The notes under the pieces: generated by a model
Seen by the model: only the letters and a program-made list of their open reading frames with translations
Databases searched by the model: none
What the model was told of the DNA's origin: nothing
Assembly (NCBI RefSeq): GCF_004379255.2
Contig: NC_056034.1
Span: forward strand, 38,980,887 to 39,044,886
Origin: Salvia splendens
Lineage: Eukaryota; Streptophyta; Magnoliopsida; Lamiales; Lamiaceae
DNA: 64,000 nt
Reading direction: 5' to 3'
Translations under genes and position numbers: made by a program
In this document: positions 45,719-57,291 of the stretch, piece by piece
Layout of the letters: every line of letters starts with the position of its first letter
Numbering within the stretch: the stretch's first letter is position 1

Positions 45719-46151
45719 GATATTTGCACCTAATATCATGGAACTTTCAAAAAGTTAGGTTTTTCTATTTGCACCTAATATCATGGAACTTTCAAAAAGT
45801 TAGGTTTTTCCCACGAACTTTGAAATTGGCAAATATTATCACGCACTTTACCCCGAGTTTGTTATTTCCCACCAATGGAAAAATTCCGGCAAATAATATC
45901 ATGATACAGATTTTTTTTCGTAATTTCTCAACAACAACTTCGAGAGTTTCAAGATATTCAATATTTGAGAATAGTTTTTTCTTGAATCACCCCCTCCAAA
46001 TTTGTTCTTCAATCTATTACTATAGCCGAATTTTTTTCACTGGTGGGAAATAACAAACTTGAGGAAAAGTTCGTGATATTATTTGTCAATTTTAAAGTTC
46101 GTGGGAAAAACCCAACTTTTTTAAAGTTCCATGATATTAGGTGCCAATATC
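45719..46151. mobile_element. Long-TIR element of about 433 bp
   Basis: Left arm gatatttgcacctaatatca (45719 onward) is mirrored at the right end by tgatattaggtgccaatatc (to 46151). The complementarity extends more than 100 bp inward (cccacgaactt/aagttcgtggg; gtttgttatttcccacc/ggtgggaaataacaaac). The outermost 45 bp of the left arm is tandemly duplicated (45721-45765 and 45766-45810). No coding content and no certain target duplication. It could be Mutator-like. Confidence 0.6.
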
Positions 46152-46600
46152 TTCAATAAAATATAGTAGTACATCATTATAAGTCAAACTGAAAAAAAAA
46201 ATCATTAGCAGAAGACAATAACAACCTTAAACGTTTAATTACTTTGTAATCTATGTTGGCGTGTGGCGTTATTTCAGTCGTTAGAGTGGAAAATCATGTG
46301 GTCTAATTAGGTCTTAGTTTCCGGTAAGATGATGTTCATTTTTCACTAAGAATGTACTCCACTTGTAAGTGCTCTCATGATCTTGTAAATTAGTGACGAA
46401 ATCAATAAATATAATTCATGGGATCGACGACAACTTGGAAAGCCAGCGTGACCTCCATCCGTCCCTACATTTATAATAATGAGATTTTTATTTTAACTAA
46501 AATCCATATCCAATGAAAAAATATACATGTATATATATGTATTATAACAAGGCATATCGATCACAGCATTAAGCGCTCTCTCTCCGCGTAAAAAATTAAT

Positions 46601-47687
46601 ATGTCTGATCACCAACTATTCTTAGCAGACATGGAAAACTACAAACACTCTTTCTCTTTAGCAGATATCGAATTTAATAGCTATTCTCCATTAAATCAAA
46701 TTTACCAAAACCCTTCAACCTTCATCCCTCTCCCCCTTCACAATCAATCATTCAACACCAAAAGAAAATCAGTGGAGATGATAACTACTTCGCCAACAAC
46801 ATCCAAAAACGTAAGTATTGGTTTTTTAATGTTTAAACTCGGATAATTAATTAAGTTGATTAATGACGATGTTCTCTTTTTTGTGTAAACAGACAGTAGA
46901 GAGAGGGAAGAAATTGAAACGTGAAGAGTCGAAAGAGAGGAAGTCCGCGGAAGTTGTTCATGTTAGAGCCAAGAGAGGCCAAGCTACTGATAGTCACAGT
47001 TTAGCTGAGAGAGTGAGTTTTTTTATAGAGATCATATTAATGTATACATTTCTAAATTTCCTTTTCTTGTTAGCTGATTATATTTTATATATGTATTGAA
47101 TTAGGTAAGAAGAGAGAAAATTAATGAGAGGTTAAGATGCTTGCAAGACATTGTACCAGGGTGCTACAAGGTCGGTACTACTATCTGTCTTTATATAGGA
47201 TAGCGATCGAAAAATAACTAAATCCGAATGCGTAACCAAATGAAACAGACCATGGCAATGTCCGTGATGTTGGATGAGATCATAAATTATGTGCAGTCAT
47301 TGCAAAATCAAGTAGAGGTGCGCACGAATTTAAGATAATTATCTTATTTACACTTATTAGTGATAGTTTGGTATAAATATTTCCATTTGTCTATTTGAAT
47401 TCAGTTTCTTTCCATGAAGCTCACGGCAGCTAGTGCGTTTCACGACTTCAACTCCGACGAAATAGCCTTGGAGATGGTTAAGGTAACTCTTTTTCATGCA
47501 AATAAATGAGTTTTTGATATATATATATATGTATATGATTAAAATATGTATTTAATTTGGATGTTTGATATTGATGCAGAGAGCAAACATACATAATGGA
47601 GTCATATCTGAAGAAGCTCCTTCTACACAGTTTGCTACAACAAGCTTCAACTTTGATTATTGCACTCAGTTTCCAAACAACACATGA
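46601..47687 (+). CDS. bHLH transcription factor, BEE/HBI-type, 6 exons, 216 aa
   Basis: A nuclear basic helix-loop-helix factor that binds E/G-box DNA as a dimer. Its closest family by eye is BR ENHANCED EXPRESSION (BEE1/BEE3), which promotes brassinosteroid-responsive growth. Exons are 46601-46810, 46893-47012, 47105-47170, 47249-47317, 47405-47482 and 47580-47687. All are GT-AG and phase 0, totalling 216 codons plus stop. The basic region is RAKRGQATDSHSLAERVRRE with the H-E-R signature. Helices are KINERLRCLQDIVPGC and MSVMLDEIINYVQSLQNQVE, followed by FLSMKLTAASAFHDFNSDE. In the loop GCYKTMAM stands where many relatives have GCNKxxGKA. The N-terminal 110 residues are poorly conserved apart from a basic GKKLKREESKERK stretch. 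Intact. Confidence 0.95.
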
Positions 47688-48351
47688 AAATATATTCCAA
47701 ATCCCATTTTTTTGTCTTCTAGATATGGCACAAGGAACGCAAGAATTATACTCAAATGTATCCATTTCATACACATGAGCAAATGAAATTTTTATAACAA
47801 TTATAGACCTTATCCGGTTAAGTGTTTTTAGATAATGTTGCCTCATGAAGTCAATAAAAAAAGTGAGTACATAAATAATCTGATTAATCTTTTGTCTCAA
47901 TCATTGTAATTCATTTGTTGGAGGCATATGGATAAATAGTTCTGCTTTCTTTTTCATACTTTGGGTCATTTTCTTGAGTGGATGGCTTGTCATAAAACAT
48001 TATTATTAAATACTAATTATCTAGACAAAAATCTATCAACATCTTAATAAGGTAGGACCCATCAACAAATATGTCGACGATAATATGGAAGAAATTGATT
48101 CTCTAGCTATGCTCAAGTTTAATATGGCATACATGCACTTACTTCTCAAAAGCTTGTGGAGTATATTAAAATAGATAGTTCAAGTTATTGATGCGACTTG
48201 AAAGGAACATATTCGTCCTTTTATTTTACGATCTTTTCAAATACCAGGGCTGTTCAATTAAAAATCTTCATCGATCTAGTAAACAAACATCGATCTACAC
48301 CATTGATCTTTATAATCTTATCTACATTCTACAATTGTCACAAAATGTATT
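47688..48351. other. 3' flank of bHLH gene, no gene recognised
   Basis: AT-rich. A short frame at 48188-48391 has no recognisable homology and overlaps the MITE. Confidence 0.55.
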
Positions 48352-48359
48352 ACATATAT

Positions 48360-48908
48360 TAGGGCTGACAATTTTCGACACGACACGATAATCCGACACG
48401 AATCCGCACGAAATTATTGGGTTGGGGTCAAGTCTTATTGGATCCGTGTCCTTATCGGGTTGACCCATTAAGAACCCGATAATTTCGGGTTGGGTTCGGG
48501 TCGGATACGGGTAACCCATTAAGAAATAATATTATTATTTTTATTATTATTTAAAAAAATATATATTACTTTAATTTTTTAATTTCTTATAAATTAGGTT
48601 TAAATAGTATAAAATGAATTTTAATTGTGTAAATTAGGTTAAAATTAAGGTTTAATCGTGTAATATTAGGTTTTAATCGTGTAATATCAGGTTCGGGTTG
48701 TTATCGTATCGTGTCAACCCATATTATATCGTGTCGATAACGGGTTCGTGTCGGGTGCGGGTCGTGTTCGGATTTGAAGGTAGCAGGTCGGGTTCGTGTT
48801 CGGATTTACAGTTTCCTTAACAGGTCGGGTTCAGGTTAAACCTTATTGGGTTGGGTCATTATCAGGTTGACCTGATAACGACCCAATCCGCACGATTTGC
48901 CAGCCCTA
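48360..48908. mobile_element. hAT-type MITE, 549 bp, exact 8-bp TSD
   Basis: Target duplication acatatat at 48352-48359 and 48909-48916. Ends are tagggctgacaa and ttgccagcccta. Subterminal sequence is rich in cgggttcgggt/acccgaaccc motifs in both orientations, and the AT-rich centre (48530-48660) is non-coding. It is a different family from the GGTTCCGG hAT elements. Confidence 0.85.
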
Positions 48909-48916
48909 ACATATAT

Positions 48917-50693
48917 ATTAAAATTATTATCAATTCATCATTATAAAGGCATTATTGTGTAGTACATAAAATATTATGTATATATACCAAACATGGCCAT
49001 AATGGATAGTAGAATTTATTCATACAAAAGATAGTAGAATTTATTTGCTATAGTATTAGTAAACTAATTAAAACACTCTAAGATAATAGAATTCTTTTTT
49101 CTTCATAATGTCCAAGGAATTTCTCTACTGATATCCAATAAATTAAAGAACTCGGTCTCATTTTTTAGTAAATAAGTAATTGTGTTCATTTGATTATTAT
49201 GACATTCAAATATTTGAGTAATAAGAAAATGTCAGTAGGAACACGTTATATGAACTCGGTCACAACGAAAATATTTCTATATTTGGAACTTTGAAAGTTC
49301 GTTTGTTGCTCAAAACTCCTAGCTATTTGATTTTGATGCAACATATAAGATTTATTTTCATGGAATCAATTAATTGTTTATTAAACAACTAAACCATCAT
49401 ACTCAATTATATGAACTAGATTTGGTTGGGATACCACCCAAATATAGGGAGAATATTGATAATAATTACAATTTGTGATAAGACATCCCATTTTTGGACT
49501 GGAATCTTCCGGAATGCAAATCACCTTGTTGTGCCACAAACGACGCCGTATTTTCTTGTGTTTATTGCATTTTTTTCTTCCTCTTTTCTTTCTTTTTTAT
49601 GATTTATTAGTATTTTAGTGGTGACAGTTAACTGTTGTTATATAATTAGTTATTTCATAATTATGTTTAAAAAATATTTAGTCTTTTCTAAAATCTAAAT
49701 AGTCAATTTTTAATTAGTCGTGTTAACAAGTTAGATTAAAGCAAAAAAAAAAGTTAATTTGTTGTCGTTTTGAGAAGAAAAAAGCTAAAAAATTACTATA
49801 ATTATATGTAACTTTATAATTTGGTCTAATAAAATTGTACGTATAACTTTACTATCATTTGAATTGTACCACCAATATAATTTGGTCACATCAAAATTAT
49901 TAAAAGTACAAGTTATAATAACTATTTATATACTACAATCATCAGAAATGGAAAATATAAGGAAAAAAAAAAGGTTCGTTGTCGTTTGTGGGAAGCGAAT
50001 ATATGGTGTCCACCATTTATGCTCTTTATATCTTAACACTATTTTTCTCCTCTAATTTACTCATGCCATTATCTTATGATATCTAAAACACAGGGAAATG
50101 TTACATCATAAGTAATACTAGTATAGTTAGTATTTATATCCATAGAAACCTTAATTTAGTAGCAAAAATAGATTAGTCTAAGTTACCATGCAAGTGAATG
50201 ATCATTACCAATATCTCTGTCTATATATTGAGGGAAGGGAACAAATATGTCTATCCATGATACATGAAAGCAAGTGGGTACCTACTAATAATTCACTCAC
50301 TAAATCTCAAAGATGTTGCCAATTCATGATAAGAATGATTGATAAGGGTTTAATAAACAATAAAATAGTGAAATCTCACCTATATATGCATGTCTATAGA
50401 AGTAGATGCATTGAACCCAATAGAGACAGCTTAGAGTGTGGGCATAGGGTGCCATAAAGAGTGTGGGATCTCCGACTTGTTAGCACTAACCCTTCTATTA
50501 ATTAAGCCCACTTTTCTAATTCAATCTTTCTCATTGACCCTATTCCATTGCCCCTTGCTTTGAGGATATGCATGCACAAAGAGAAGCTAGGCACTATACA
50601 TGTCTCACCCATACCCCACTCCAATAAACTTAGATTCCTCATATAGAGATTAAGGGCCACACAAACTCCGCCCACATTACTTTATGTATATTA
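48917..50693. other. Intergenic, no gene recognised
   Basis: Very AT-rich sequence with only short unconvincing frames. No clear mobile element or RNA gene. Confidence 0.55.
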
Positions 50694-50695
50694 TA

Positions 50696-51170
50696 CTTCC
50701 TTCGGTCCACTATAAATGAGGTTTATTCCTTTTTAAACCGTCCCACTATAAATGAGACATTTCCTTTATAGCAAAAAAAACAATACTCTATCTCTCCTTA
50801 CTTTATTCTATCTCCTACTCCCTCATCCCTAACTAAGTTGAGTCGTATTCCTTTTTGGGATGTCTCAACTAAGTTGAGTCATTTACTTTTTTGACAAAAA
50901 ACAAAATATTCACCACTATTACTTTATTCCATCACCTACTTTACTCTCTCTTTATATTTTTTACTCCTATTTTATTATTTTCTCCTACTTTTTAACATAA
51001 TTTCTTAATCTTTGTGCCCTAAAGTTTTGATTCAACTTAGTTAGGAGAGATGAAGTACTTTTTTTCTTATTCCTACTTTATTCTCACTTCATTTAACTAA
51101 TCCACTAAATACCACTACTTCAAAATCTGTTCCCAAAACAAATGTGTCACGTATAATGGAACACGTGAAG
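50696..51170. mobile_element. Stowaway-like MITE with a second one nested inside
   Basis: The outer element has a left end cttccttcggtccactata and a diverged right end tataatggaacacgtgaag, flanked by TA at 50694-50695 and 51171-51172. Inside it lies a second element of 238 bp (50818-51055), with ends ctccctcatccctaacta and ttaggagagatgaag, flanked by TA at 50816-50817 and 51056-51057. TA duplication and CTCC-type ends are typical of Tc1/mariner-derived Stowaway MITEs. Confidence 0.7.
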
Positions 51171-51172
51171 TA

Positions 51173-51898
51173 AGACTTATTATTAGAATTAGGATATAAA
51201 AATTTTGAGTTTGAAACAGGTGTATACAATATTAATTATTGGTGGAGGTTGAATTCTCTAAATTATTTATTCGGAACGTGGACAAGAGAATTTTCTAGAG
51301 TTGTATGTGGTGATGAGTTTTGCACAACAATTTGAATGAAACGACAATTTATGAGGATGAATAACAAAAAAAAAGTTGATAGGTAGAGGCTTAAACCACA
51401 TGTAGTATTAAATTAGTCACTGAATCGTAAATACTGATGCATAAATCATAAACCCTAAATTCTAATTAAGCCATAAATATGTGTACTATGTGTTTTTATA
51501 GTGTGAGGTGAAGATGCATGGGTACAGATCATCCAAGGTTGTTTCTATCATGGGCATGATCAAGGATACTTGTAAGAAGTTGGGCTGTCAAAGTTGAAGG
51601 TTTCATAAGATGATACTCCTTATCAAGCTGTAACACAAGTGTGTAGCAGTTAGGCTGTCAAAGTAGGTTTCATAAGATTAATCCACACCCAACTTTTGAG
51701 ACACCATAATATTTTGATCAAATTAGATCCACATTTTTATGATGGGAATGGTTGATGTAGAAAAATAAAACATAAATTGCAAAGAAATGAACTTACACTC
51801 AAATTCTGTAACTAACATATAGCAAGTGGCTTGTGTGATCCCTTTTTTAACAATTAGATAACCACATAGAGGTTCATAAGTCGCACGATGCACACATC
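51173..51898. other. Intergenic or 3' UTR, no gene recognised
   Basis: AT-rich. A repeated segment (agttgggctgtcaaagttgaaggtttcataagat-like, then gttaggctgtcaaagtaggtttcataagat) occurs twice near 51577-51611 and 51648-51679. Its nature is unknown, and it probably includes the 3' end of the minus-strand gene that follows. Confidence 0.5.
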
Positions 51899-52115
51899 TC
51901 ATGCATTTTGGTTGAACAAGCAACAAGCTTCAATACTGGTGACGAGTGTTTGAGCAAGAGGATATTGTACTACAAGTCTCTTTGAAACTTCACTTTCTAG
52001 TTTTTTCGCTTTAATTTTTGCTCTTGGGAGGGAGGCATTTCCTGGAAAAACCTATAAGAGGTAAATTTTGCATATAACAATTAGTTATACATATCAAGCC
52101 AGTCGTGTCAAAACA

Positions 52116-52166
<51 letters not shown>

Positions 52167-54673
52167 CAAAAATAATTAAGACAAGCATTAATAAGAAAAA
52201 TTTCAACAAAGAGTTGTGACCTAAGAAGAGTGATCTCGGAACAAGCTTTTATTTATCATATACAGGTGGAAGCAAACTTATACGGTAACAGAAATCAAGT
52301 GTAAATTAACAATTTAAATTACTCTTTCGTAGTCTAATAGAATGTTCTATTTAATACATTTATTTGTTTTTTGCTGAAATGATGTTAATCCTCCCATAAT
52401 TCAATACACTCCTGATAGTACAAAAAAGTTCATGAATTTTTATTTTTGGTACAGAAATATAGATAGATGTATATACTATATATGTTTATGTTTGTGTGAA
52501 GAGAGCTTGTGTGTTTTCAATGGATGCCATGTCAAAGTGTACAGGATGCCGTTTGAACCTATTAATTAAAAGCTGTGAAACACCTTGCGTGCAACTCTAA
52601 TCAGCAAAGTTGTATTACTAGTCTCGGCTTCCTAACATCATGAATTATAGTCCCTATTGGAAGTAGCATGGGAAGGTTTTTATAACTAGCTGTTATTCAA
52701 ATTATTTTAATGTTTCAATGATATCCAGAAAAAAACAAAGATTAATCAAGTGTTATGTTCTAAACCCAGCCAACAAGCCCACACACCATAAGAATTAAAA
52801 GAATGAAGAAAATATAATGAGATTTGAGGATCAATTAAAGCAAAGACAAGCACATGGATCATAAGCTCCAACATCAATAACCTAATTGTTATTAGGATAT
52901 AGAGGTATGTGATTCCTATGACCTTACTTATCTCTCAAGCTGTATCAGGGGAAGCATAGACTTATCAGGCATCAATATACCAAATCATGCAATGTAACTA
53001 TTCACATCAAATGATCAAATGCATGCAATGGAATACTAAAGAATTTACTTACTTGTAAATATGCCTTTTCCTATAATCTTTATACAAATATAAATGTAAA
53101 TCTTCAGCGGTCATGCTCGCAAAACTACCACTGAGGCTTTGTTTAAGTAAGTTGCTGGAAGCTACTGGCAAATCTTTTTGCTGTCCTTTCAAATGTTCCA
53201 TAAAGATGAAACCTGTAAGGAAGCATGTTGACCGTAAACTCGCAACAGAAATGACAAAAAAAAACTTAATTGAACTGATAAAAAATATGAGAAATTAGTG
53301 TCCAACAGACAAGAGAAAAAGTATGAACAGAGAACAAACATATGTGCATACTTCATAGGAGAAAATGTGAGCCACTGCTTACCAACAGTTTTTCAAAATA
53401 TAGTACTCCATAAAAATCAACATTTTTTAAAATAGCTACCAGGTAAACCATGCTTTCCATCAGATACAAAATTGTATTATTCACATAAAGTGATTGACGA
53501 GATTACTGTATATGGCCATACATAATATGCCTCATGATATATCAGGATGCTTCTGTATCGCTCTCAAAAGTTACATTAGAAACAAAAGTTTCTACATTTC
53601 CGAAGGAGCATAAAAGTCTTAGGAATCTAGGATGCAACAAAAGATGTTTATCTATTGTTAGCACTGATCAAAATCAGTCAAATATTAAGGAATCAAACAT
53701 TATGGAAGAAGGAACAAACAAAGTTGTTAAGATCTTTTCATTGTGTTCTTATAAATCAATTCCAAAGGAAATTTCAATGTCAATTTGGCTCACTAGATAA
53801 CTTGATAGGGACAATTGCAAGTCACCCCATGAACGTTCCATGCCACTTAAGCCTTGTTGCATACATCTCCAGGTCGGGGACACTATTAATCATGAAAACA
53901 AAAAATAAAGCACCAAAAGCTAGATGAACAGAGGATGAAGGGCACTAAGAAGAACAGGATATCCTTGGAGTGGACAACTATACTACTTTCGCAGTTTTCG
54001 TACTCAAAAAGACATAAAGCCACGGAAGGGAGATCCTAAACACTGCTAGTTCTTGAACTTCGATTTCAGTCAGCTCACCCTTTTGTAAAAGAAAGTAGGA
54101 AGCGCCTTTTTCTTACACCTTTTTCCACAGTATTTCAGACTTCAGTCATATTTTCCAAAGGTTTCCGACTAAAGCATCTATAATTCAACACAAGAAACTT
54201 GTAACATAAAATCTGGATATTATACTAATTACTAAGTAGATAGTCTTATTTCGGTCATGTAGAACAAAACTTTAAATTTGGTGTTTTTTCTAATTACAAA
54301 ACAATAAGATGAAAATATAGCACATAGTATATCAGGATTACACAACAATAAAGCATGGTAAGAAAGAACATACTGAAGGTCCGCAGCATATGCAAGTCAA
54401 ACTTCTTTGCCAAATCTTCATGGCCAATTTTATTAGCTCGCATATTTACCAAATTCTTTAGGCCAATTAACAGATCCTAGTGCAAGCAACAACATACTTT
54501 AGAACAACCTTATCGATACAATAAAATCCTTGCATGAACAAAATCTTTCTGAATAAAGATTTTTTCAGAAAAGAGACTAAGCTTACAAGTTCAGATTCGG
54601 TTAAAGAACAGAGCCAACGAACATCATCTATGTCATTGTTGCCCAGGACATCTTTTGCATCCATTGATTCCAT
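51899..54673 (-). CDS. Unidentified multi-exon plant gene, partial model
   Basis: Four coding exons can be read on the minus strand. They are 54673-54587 (MESMDAKDVLGNND...CSLTESEL, 29 codons), 54476-54374 (DLLIGLKNLVNMRANKIGHE...), 53212-53053 (FIFMEHLKGQQKDLPVASSN, MTAEDLHLYLYKDYRKRH) and 51899-52051 (VFPGNASLPRAKIKAKKLES, RLVVQYPLAQTLVTSIEACC, stop). All have GT-AG borders. The first three join in phase. Exon three ends in phase 2 whereas the last starts in phase 0, so an exon between 52052 and 53052 has been missed or one boundary is wrong. An untranslated first exon probably ends at about 55270 with a donor gtatgc, and the 5' UTR resumes at 54710. The product is small, acidic to basic and mostly helical, with no signal peptide. 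I do not recognise the family. Confidence 0.55.
52117..52166. repeat. (TAGA)n microsatellite
   Basis: About twelve uninterrupted taga units, in what is probably an intron of the 51899-54673 gene. Confidence 0.97.
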
Positions 54674-55715
54674 TCCAAGTTAAATCAATCCTTGGCTCTT
54701 CCGGTTCAGGCTGAAAATAAAACTATTTAATGAGGCCTAGAACAAAATGTTGTTTTGCCAAATTGAGTGAGATGATATCTTAATTGATCATAATTCCTAA
54801 AACTGAGGTGCACTATAGCTTCATAGGTTTTAGTTTCGCAATGTTCTTCAGCTGTTTATTACTCCTGTTTAATATTTTATGCTAAATTGATACTACTACT
54901 TTGTAATATGAAACCACCCAAATTCGATATATTTGTAAGTTTGAGGTGCAAAAACTGTGTTTGCAATTTAATAGTAGACTATTTTCAGCGACTGACCAGA
55001 TTTTGAATAAAATTTGGGGTATTTCAGTGATTATAAGAGAAACACAAAACAAGAAACAGAGAGCATAATTCAGGTAAAAGATTAAGTTATGTTCTATAAA
55101 AATCTCTCAGTCCACCTTAGGCCACAGTTTATCTCTCTATCAGAGATGACAGAAAATTCAATAAAATTAAAAAAATATTTAAAACATTTATACCACAACG
55201 TAGAAATTTAACCATTACAGAGTATTTAGGAATGATTTGGTGCTCAAAATATACTAAAGCAAAGCATACCTGGACGATAAAGATCTTGGAGGAAGAATCA
55301 ATTGGGGGAGAATGAATTTCGGAAAAGAAGCAGAAGAATTTCTGGAGGCGGCAGATGGAAGAAGACGAATTGCTATTATATGTAGGTTTAATTTGTTATA
55401 TGTGCGTCATTCAATTATATGGCCTTTCGCCCGCCCATAGCTCAACCACAAACTCTTCTTGCCACATTATCAGCATTAAAACCCTCCTCATCAGGACAAG
55501 CAAGTAGCCCAGTAATAGCCTAGTCGCATCACCCCTAATTATATAAAACAAATAAATGACAATCACACAAAATATGAAATTAAATGTACGACACAGATAC
55601 GGAAAAATTCAATAATATTATTTAAATTAAAAAAATACATTAATTTAAAATAAATTTACATTAAAAAAATACATTAATTTAAAAAAATTACATTATTTAA
55701 AAAAAATTACATTAT

Positions 55716-56068
55716 TTAAAAAAACACGACCTCCGCCTCACTCCTCGTCTCCGTCGCCCCCCTCCCCTCACAGAAATTAAGATAGAGAGAGTACTCGTTA
55801 AAACAAGTGGTGTGAATGAAAATGAAGTGCAAATCGCGTATATATAGTGTTTGGAAAATTTTAAAAAAAAATTTAAATTCACTCACCGAAAGCTCGCCGG
55901 TCATGAGCCTGCAATGGCGGCGAGCGGAACGGCGAGCGCTCGCGAATCGGCCAGCGCTAGCCGATATTTTCGCCGAAATGGCCCTCGCCGGTTCCAATGG
56001 TTTGGCGAGCGGACCGGCGAGCGCCGGAAATCGGCTAGCCGGCCCACTCGCCGCCATTGGAGATGCTC
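55716..56068 (-). mobile_element. Deleted Harbinger derivative related to the 13.8-kb transposase element
   Basis: Read on the minus strand it starts gagcatctccaatggcggcg (right end 56068, followed by taa), has the same gccgattt/ggcgagcgg subterminal block, then tatatatacgc and caccacttgttttaacgag. These match 13990-14070 of the transposase-bearing element in order. It contains no transposase. The distal (left) end was not found, and an AT-rich attaattt/aaaaaaatta region follows to about 55560. Confidence 0.65.
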
Positions 56069-56071
56069 TAA

Positions 56072-56501
56072 TCATAATTATTTTTATAAAATAAAAGACG
56101 GCGAGGTGAGAGCAGCAACGGGTTTTTTCCCCTACGGCGCTTTCTCACCGCCGAAGAGAGAGAGGAGAGGCCGCACTGTGCACGCCGGCAACGAGAGAAC
56201 GCGAGAGAGGTGAGTGCGAGAGAGAAAGAGATGTAGAAATTAGGGATTTGTCGATGGTGAAATTAGAGATGGATCGCAACAAATTGAACCAATATTGACT
56301 GCAAACTGCCTTATATTTTGACTCAAGCCCCAATAAAATAATGCAAATATGATTATATAGTAATAAATAAATTTGTCTAGAACTCTTTGCCCAAATGGTA
56401 TGCAGTAGGTTACTAATACTATAAGCTATGATATGAGTATTCAAATGAATCAAAATAGTAATGGATGAAGAAAGAGGGCAACAACGTTTGACATAGCAAG
56501 T
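56072..56501. other. Spacer downstream of the terpene synthase pseudogene
   Basis: Purine-rich (agagag) near 56155-56235, then AT-rich. No gene recognised. Confidence 0.5.
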
Positions 56502-57291
56502 TTAGGATCTGTTGATGTTGTAAGTGGCATCACAGCCTCGAGCATAGTTGAGAAATTCGACAGTGATTTCATTAGCCACAAACGACGTTGTCTCAACCAG
56601 TTCTCGGTTTATATCCCTCCCTCCATGCCTCCTCAATCAGTTCCACAAACTTAGAGGCTGCCTCTTCCTTTGTTGTTACGCCATGTTGTTTCATGTTGCA
56701 CTCCAACCTAGTCACCACTTGACCTCCTTTGCTCTCACGCTTAAATTAATTAGATATATACCAATAATTAGTTGGAAGTAAATTACTTAATAATTAATAA
56801 TGGTTAGAAACTTTATAGTTAGATAAAATTAAGCTACATGGTGAGAGCCCCCATTATCGACCGAGCATAGCAGTCGAGGTTACAAGTTTGGGTTGAGTGT
56901 TGATCCAATCAATGGTTTGTTGGGTGACAGATTTCAAGCCAGGAATGGTAGCAGCAAACATGATATAAATGCAGCTGGTTATCTCCGAATTTGGAAGATA
57001 GTCTTGGAATGTAGGCACTTTTCTTTCCATAAGCCACTTTAGCTCTTCATTGTAAGCCTTCCCAAGTTGTTGCACCTATTCACCAATCTATCTTTATACT
57101 CCATATTTATATGTGCTTTTTTATTTTGAGGGAATGTAAGGAATGTTATAACCGACTGTCTGTTCGAAATAAGGAGCTGTAATGGCTTTCCCAAGTTGCT
57201 TTGCCTCGAGTTCATAGTCTTCATATACACTCATTATGAATAGATATACAATTCTCATGTATTCGGGAAGTCTCTCAGCTTCATCGATATT

